A DNA stretch of 64,000 nt from Bacteroidales bacterium (GTDB lineage Bacteria; Bacteroidota; Bacteroidia; Bacteroidales; Marinilabiliaceae), in assembly GCA_024401395.1 (NCBI GenBank), contig JAKSLD010000004.1, positions 62,001 through 126,000 on the forward strand. Direction: 5' to 3'. Below the pieces are notes generated by a model. The model was not told the origin of the DNA and did no database searches. It worked only from the letters and a program-made list of their open reading frames with translations. Of this stretch, positions 62,779 through 64,000 are shown one piece after another; position 1 is the stretch's first letter; each line of letters starts with the position of its first letter. The position numbers and the translations under genes were made by a program.

Positions 62779-63729
62779 ATGAGCAAAGCTTTAACAAGAA
62801 CTGACTTTAACTTTAAGGGTCAGAAGAGTGTTTACCATGGAAAGGTACGCGACGTATATAACATCGACGACAAGTACATGGCAATGGTTGTATCGGACCG
62901 TATTTCGGCATTTGACGTTGTATTGCCAAAAGGTATTCCATTCAAGGGTCAGGTGTTGAATCAGATTGCGGCAAAGTTCTTGGATGCTACATCTGACATT
63001 GTACCAAACTGGAAGGTGGCTACACCAGATCCAATGGTAACAATCGGACACAAGTGTGAGGCATTCCGTGTTGAGATGGTTATCCGTGGCTACTTGACAG
63101 GCAGTGCTTGGAGAGAGTACAAGGCAGGTGCTCGTGAGCTCTGTGGCGTTAAGCTTGCTGAGGGTATGAAGGAGAATCAGAAGTTTGAGACTCCAATCAT
63201 CACTCCTACGACAAAGGCTGATGAGGGACACGACCAGAATATCTCTAAGGCAGAGATTATTGCTCAGGGCATTGTATCTAAGGAAGATTACGAGCAGCTT
63301 GAGAAATATACACAGGCATTGTTTGCTCGCGGTCAGGAGATGGCTGCCAAGATGGGCTTGATACTTGTGGATACAAAGTACGAGTTCGGCAAGAAAGACG
63401 GTAAGATTTATCTTATTGACGAGATTCATACACCAGACTCATCGCGTTACTTCTACGCTGAGGGTTATCAGGAGCGTTTTGAGAAGGGGGAGGCACAGAA
63501 GCAGCTTTCTAAGGAGTTTGTACGTCAGTGGTTGATGGACAATGGATTCCAGGGCAAGGATGGTCAGAAGGTACCAGAGATGACACCAGAGATCATTGCT
63601 TCTATTACAGAGCGTTATATTGAGCTTTATGAGAATATCGTAGGCGAGAAGTTCGTAAAGGACGAGTCGGAGGATATTGAGGCTCGTATTGAGAAGAATG
63701 TAAGCGCTTGCTTGGAGAAGTTGATTTAA
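62779..63729 (+). CDS. purC: phosphoribosylaminoimidazole-succinocarboxamide synthase PurC
   Basis: PurC joins aspartate to CAIR in purine synthesis. The 316-residue protein is the longer form found in Bacteroidota and yeast, with [75 protein letters not shown] and SRYF. Codon use is of the highly expressed type. A 150-base untranslated stretch, rich in A and G, lies before the ATG; a hairpin terminator follows. Confidence 0.96.
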   Translation: MSKALTRTDFNFKGQKSVYHGKVRDVYNIDDKYMAMVVSDRISAFDVVLPKGIPFKGQVLNQIAAKFLDATSDIVPNWKVATPDPMVTIGHKCEAFRVEMVIRGYLTGSAWREYKAGARELCGVKLAEGMKENQKFETPIITPTTKADEGHDQNISKAEIIAQGIVSKEDYEQLEKYTQALFARGQEMAAKMGLILVDTKYEFGKKDGKIYLIDEIHTPDSSRYFYAEGYQERFEKGEAQKQLSKEFVRQWLMDNGFQGKDGQKVPEMTPEIIASITERYIELYENIVGEKFVKDESEDIEARIEKNVSACLEKLI

Positions 63730-63753
63730 TAGTTTGAAAGGCTAGATATGAAG

Positions 63754-63788
63754 ACGACTGGTCCTGGAGGGGGCTGGTCGTTTTTTTT
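63754..63788 (+). terminator. terminator of purC
   Basis: ACGACTGGTCC pairs with GGGGCTGGTCGT through 11 pairs including several G-U, followed by eight T. Confidence 0.8.
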
Positions 63789-63866
63789 GTCAGTCTGTGC
63801 TTTATATCTATTGTAATGATAACTTTTTACTAATGTTTGCGTAAATTAGAGAAAAAAGATACTGAT

Positions 63867-63959
63867 ATGATAGTACTATTTATAATTGGGGTTTTGTTCT
63901 ACGTAGGCATCAGCTACGCAGGCTACAAGCATGATGGAGGCAATTGGCTCTTCCCTTAA
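63867..63959 (+). CDS. possible 30-aa membrane mini-protein
   Basis: A short frame from the ATG at 63867 encodes one hydrophobic segment (IVLFIIGVLFYVGISYAGY) and a short polar tail ending in NWLFP. Single-span mini-proteins of this kind exist, but length alone does not support it strongly. There is no clear ribosome-binding site or promoter. Confidence 0.3.
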   Translation: MIVLFIIGVLFYVGISYAGYKHDGGNWLFP

Positions 63960-64000
63960 TTGTCCATTATTGTGTTATTATTAAGTCTATAGTTCAACAT

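Overview
The window looks like chromosomal DNA from a member of the Bacteroidales (Bacteroidota). The evidence is a TonB-dependent receptor with a carboxypeptidase-D-like N-terminal domain, a SusB-family (GH97) glycosidase, a secreted protease ending in a type IX secretion sorting domain, PD40-OmpA and parallel-beta-helix lipoproteins, MenA, a PyrK/PyrD pair, and promoters of the TAnnTTTG type in front of many genes. I would not name a genus. No rRNA, CRISPR array, transposase or site-specific recombinase was seen.

Layout. 1-12.4 kb: PAP2 phosphatase (cut by the left edge), rsmE, an envelope group (PD40-OmpA protein, a 698-residue secreted protein, a TonB-dependent receptor and its partner lipoprotein) and a GH97 glycosidase. 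12.4-25.6 kb: a rearranged accessory region. An EmrAB-TolC-type efflux operon (20.8-24.8 kb) has its promoter, leader and first 207 tolC codons duplicated at 12.9-13.8 kb. Between the 911-bp direct repeats lies about 6.7 kb carrying an all-minus-strand cluster: a Cys/coiled-coil membrane protein, a 71-aa protein, a 64-aa Cys-containing peptide followed at once by a hairpin terminator, a 69-aa protein, a PqqD-like/radical SAM/SPASM enzyme, a 55-aa four-Cys mini-protein, an amidohydrolase, a small membrane protein and a voltage-sensor-type ion channel cut off at the repeat junction. I read this as a candidate RiPP (ribosomally made, post-translationally modified peptide) locus, and it is the best candidate in the window for an undescribed system. 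Sel1-repeat and XRE-family genes follow. Copies and relics of a small basic-protein gene flank the efflux operon.

25.7-41.3 kb: a defence island built on a type I restriction-modification system: hsdM, a DUF1016/YhcG-type nuclease, hsdS, an ABC-type ATPase, a DUF262/DUF1524 (GmrSD-like) protein, an unknown protein, a RhuM-family protein, and an hsdR whose C-terminus is fused to an ASCH domain. Hybrid hsdR-5'/hsdS-3' fragments flank rhuM and record how cargo was inserted between hsdS and hsdR. A convergent AAA_14/DUF4143 ATPase follows, with twin palindromic sites upstream of it.

41.5-64 kb: mostly housekeeping: ftsY, rimO, a 2[4Fe-4S] ferredoxin, a beta-helix lipoprotein, a two-component pair, an M24 aminopeptidase P, menA, a T9SS-exported trypsin-like protease, a Cys-rich lipoprotein, a gene-poor A-rich stretch, an XRE regulator with an array of GTWWAC sites upstream, pyrK-pyrD, a DUF4105 protein, aroQ, pyk, a YeiH-family transporter, tRNA-Leu(UAA), phoH and purC. 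A short dispersed element containing CTTGTTCATCG occurs four times (25.0, 48.2, 55.06 and 55.14 kb).
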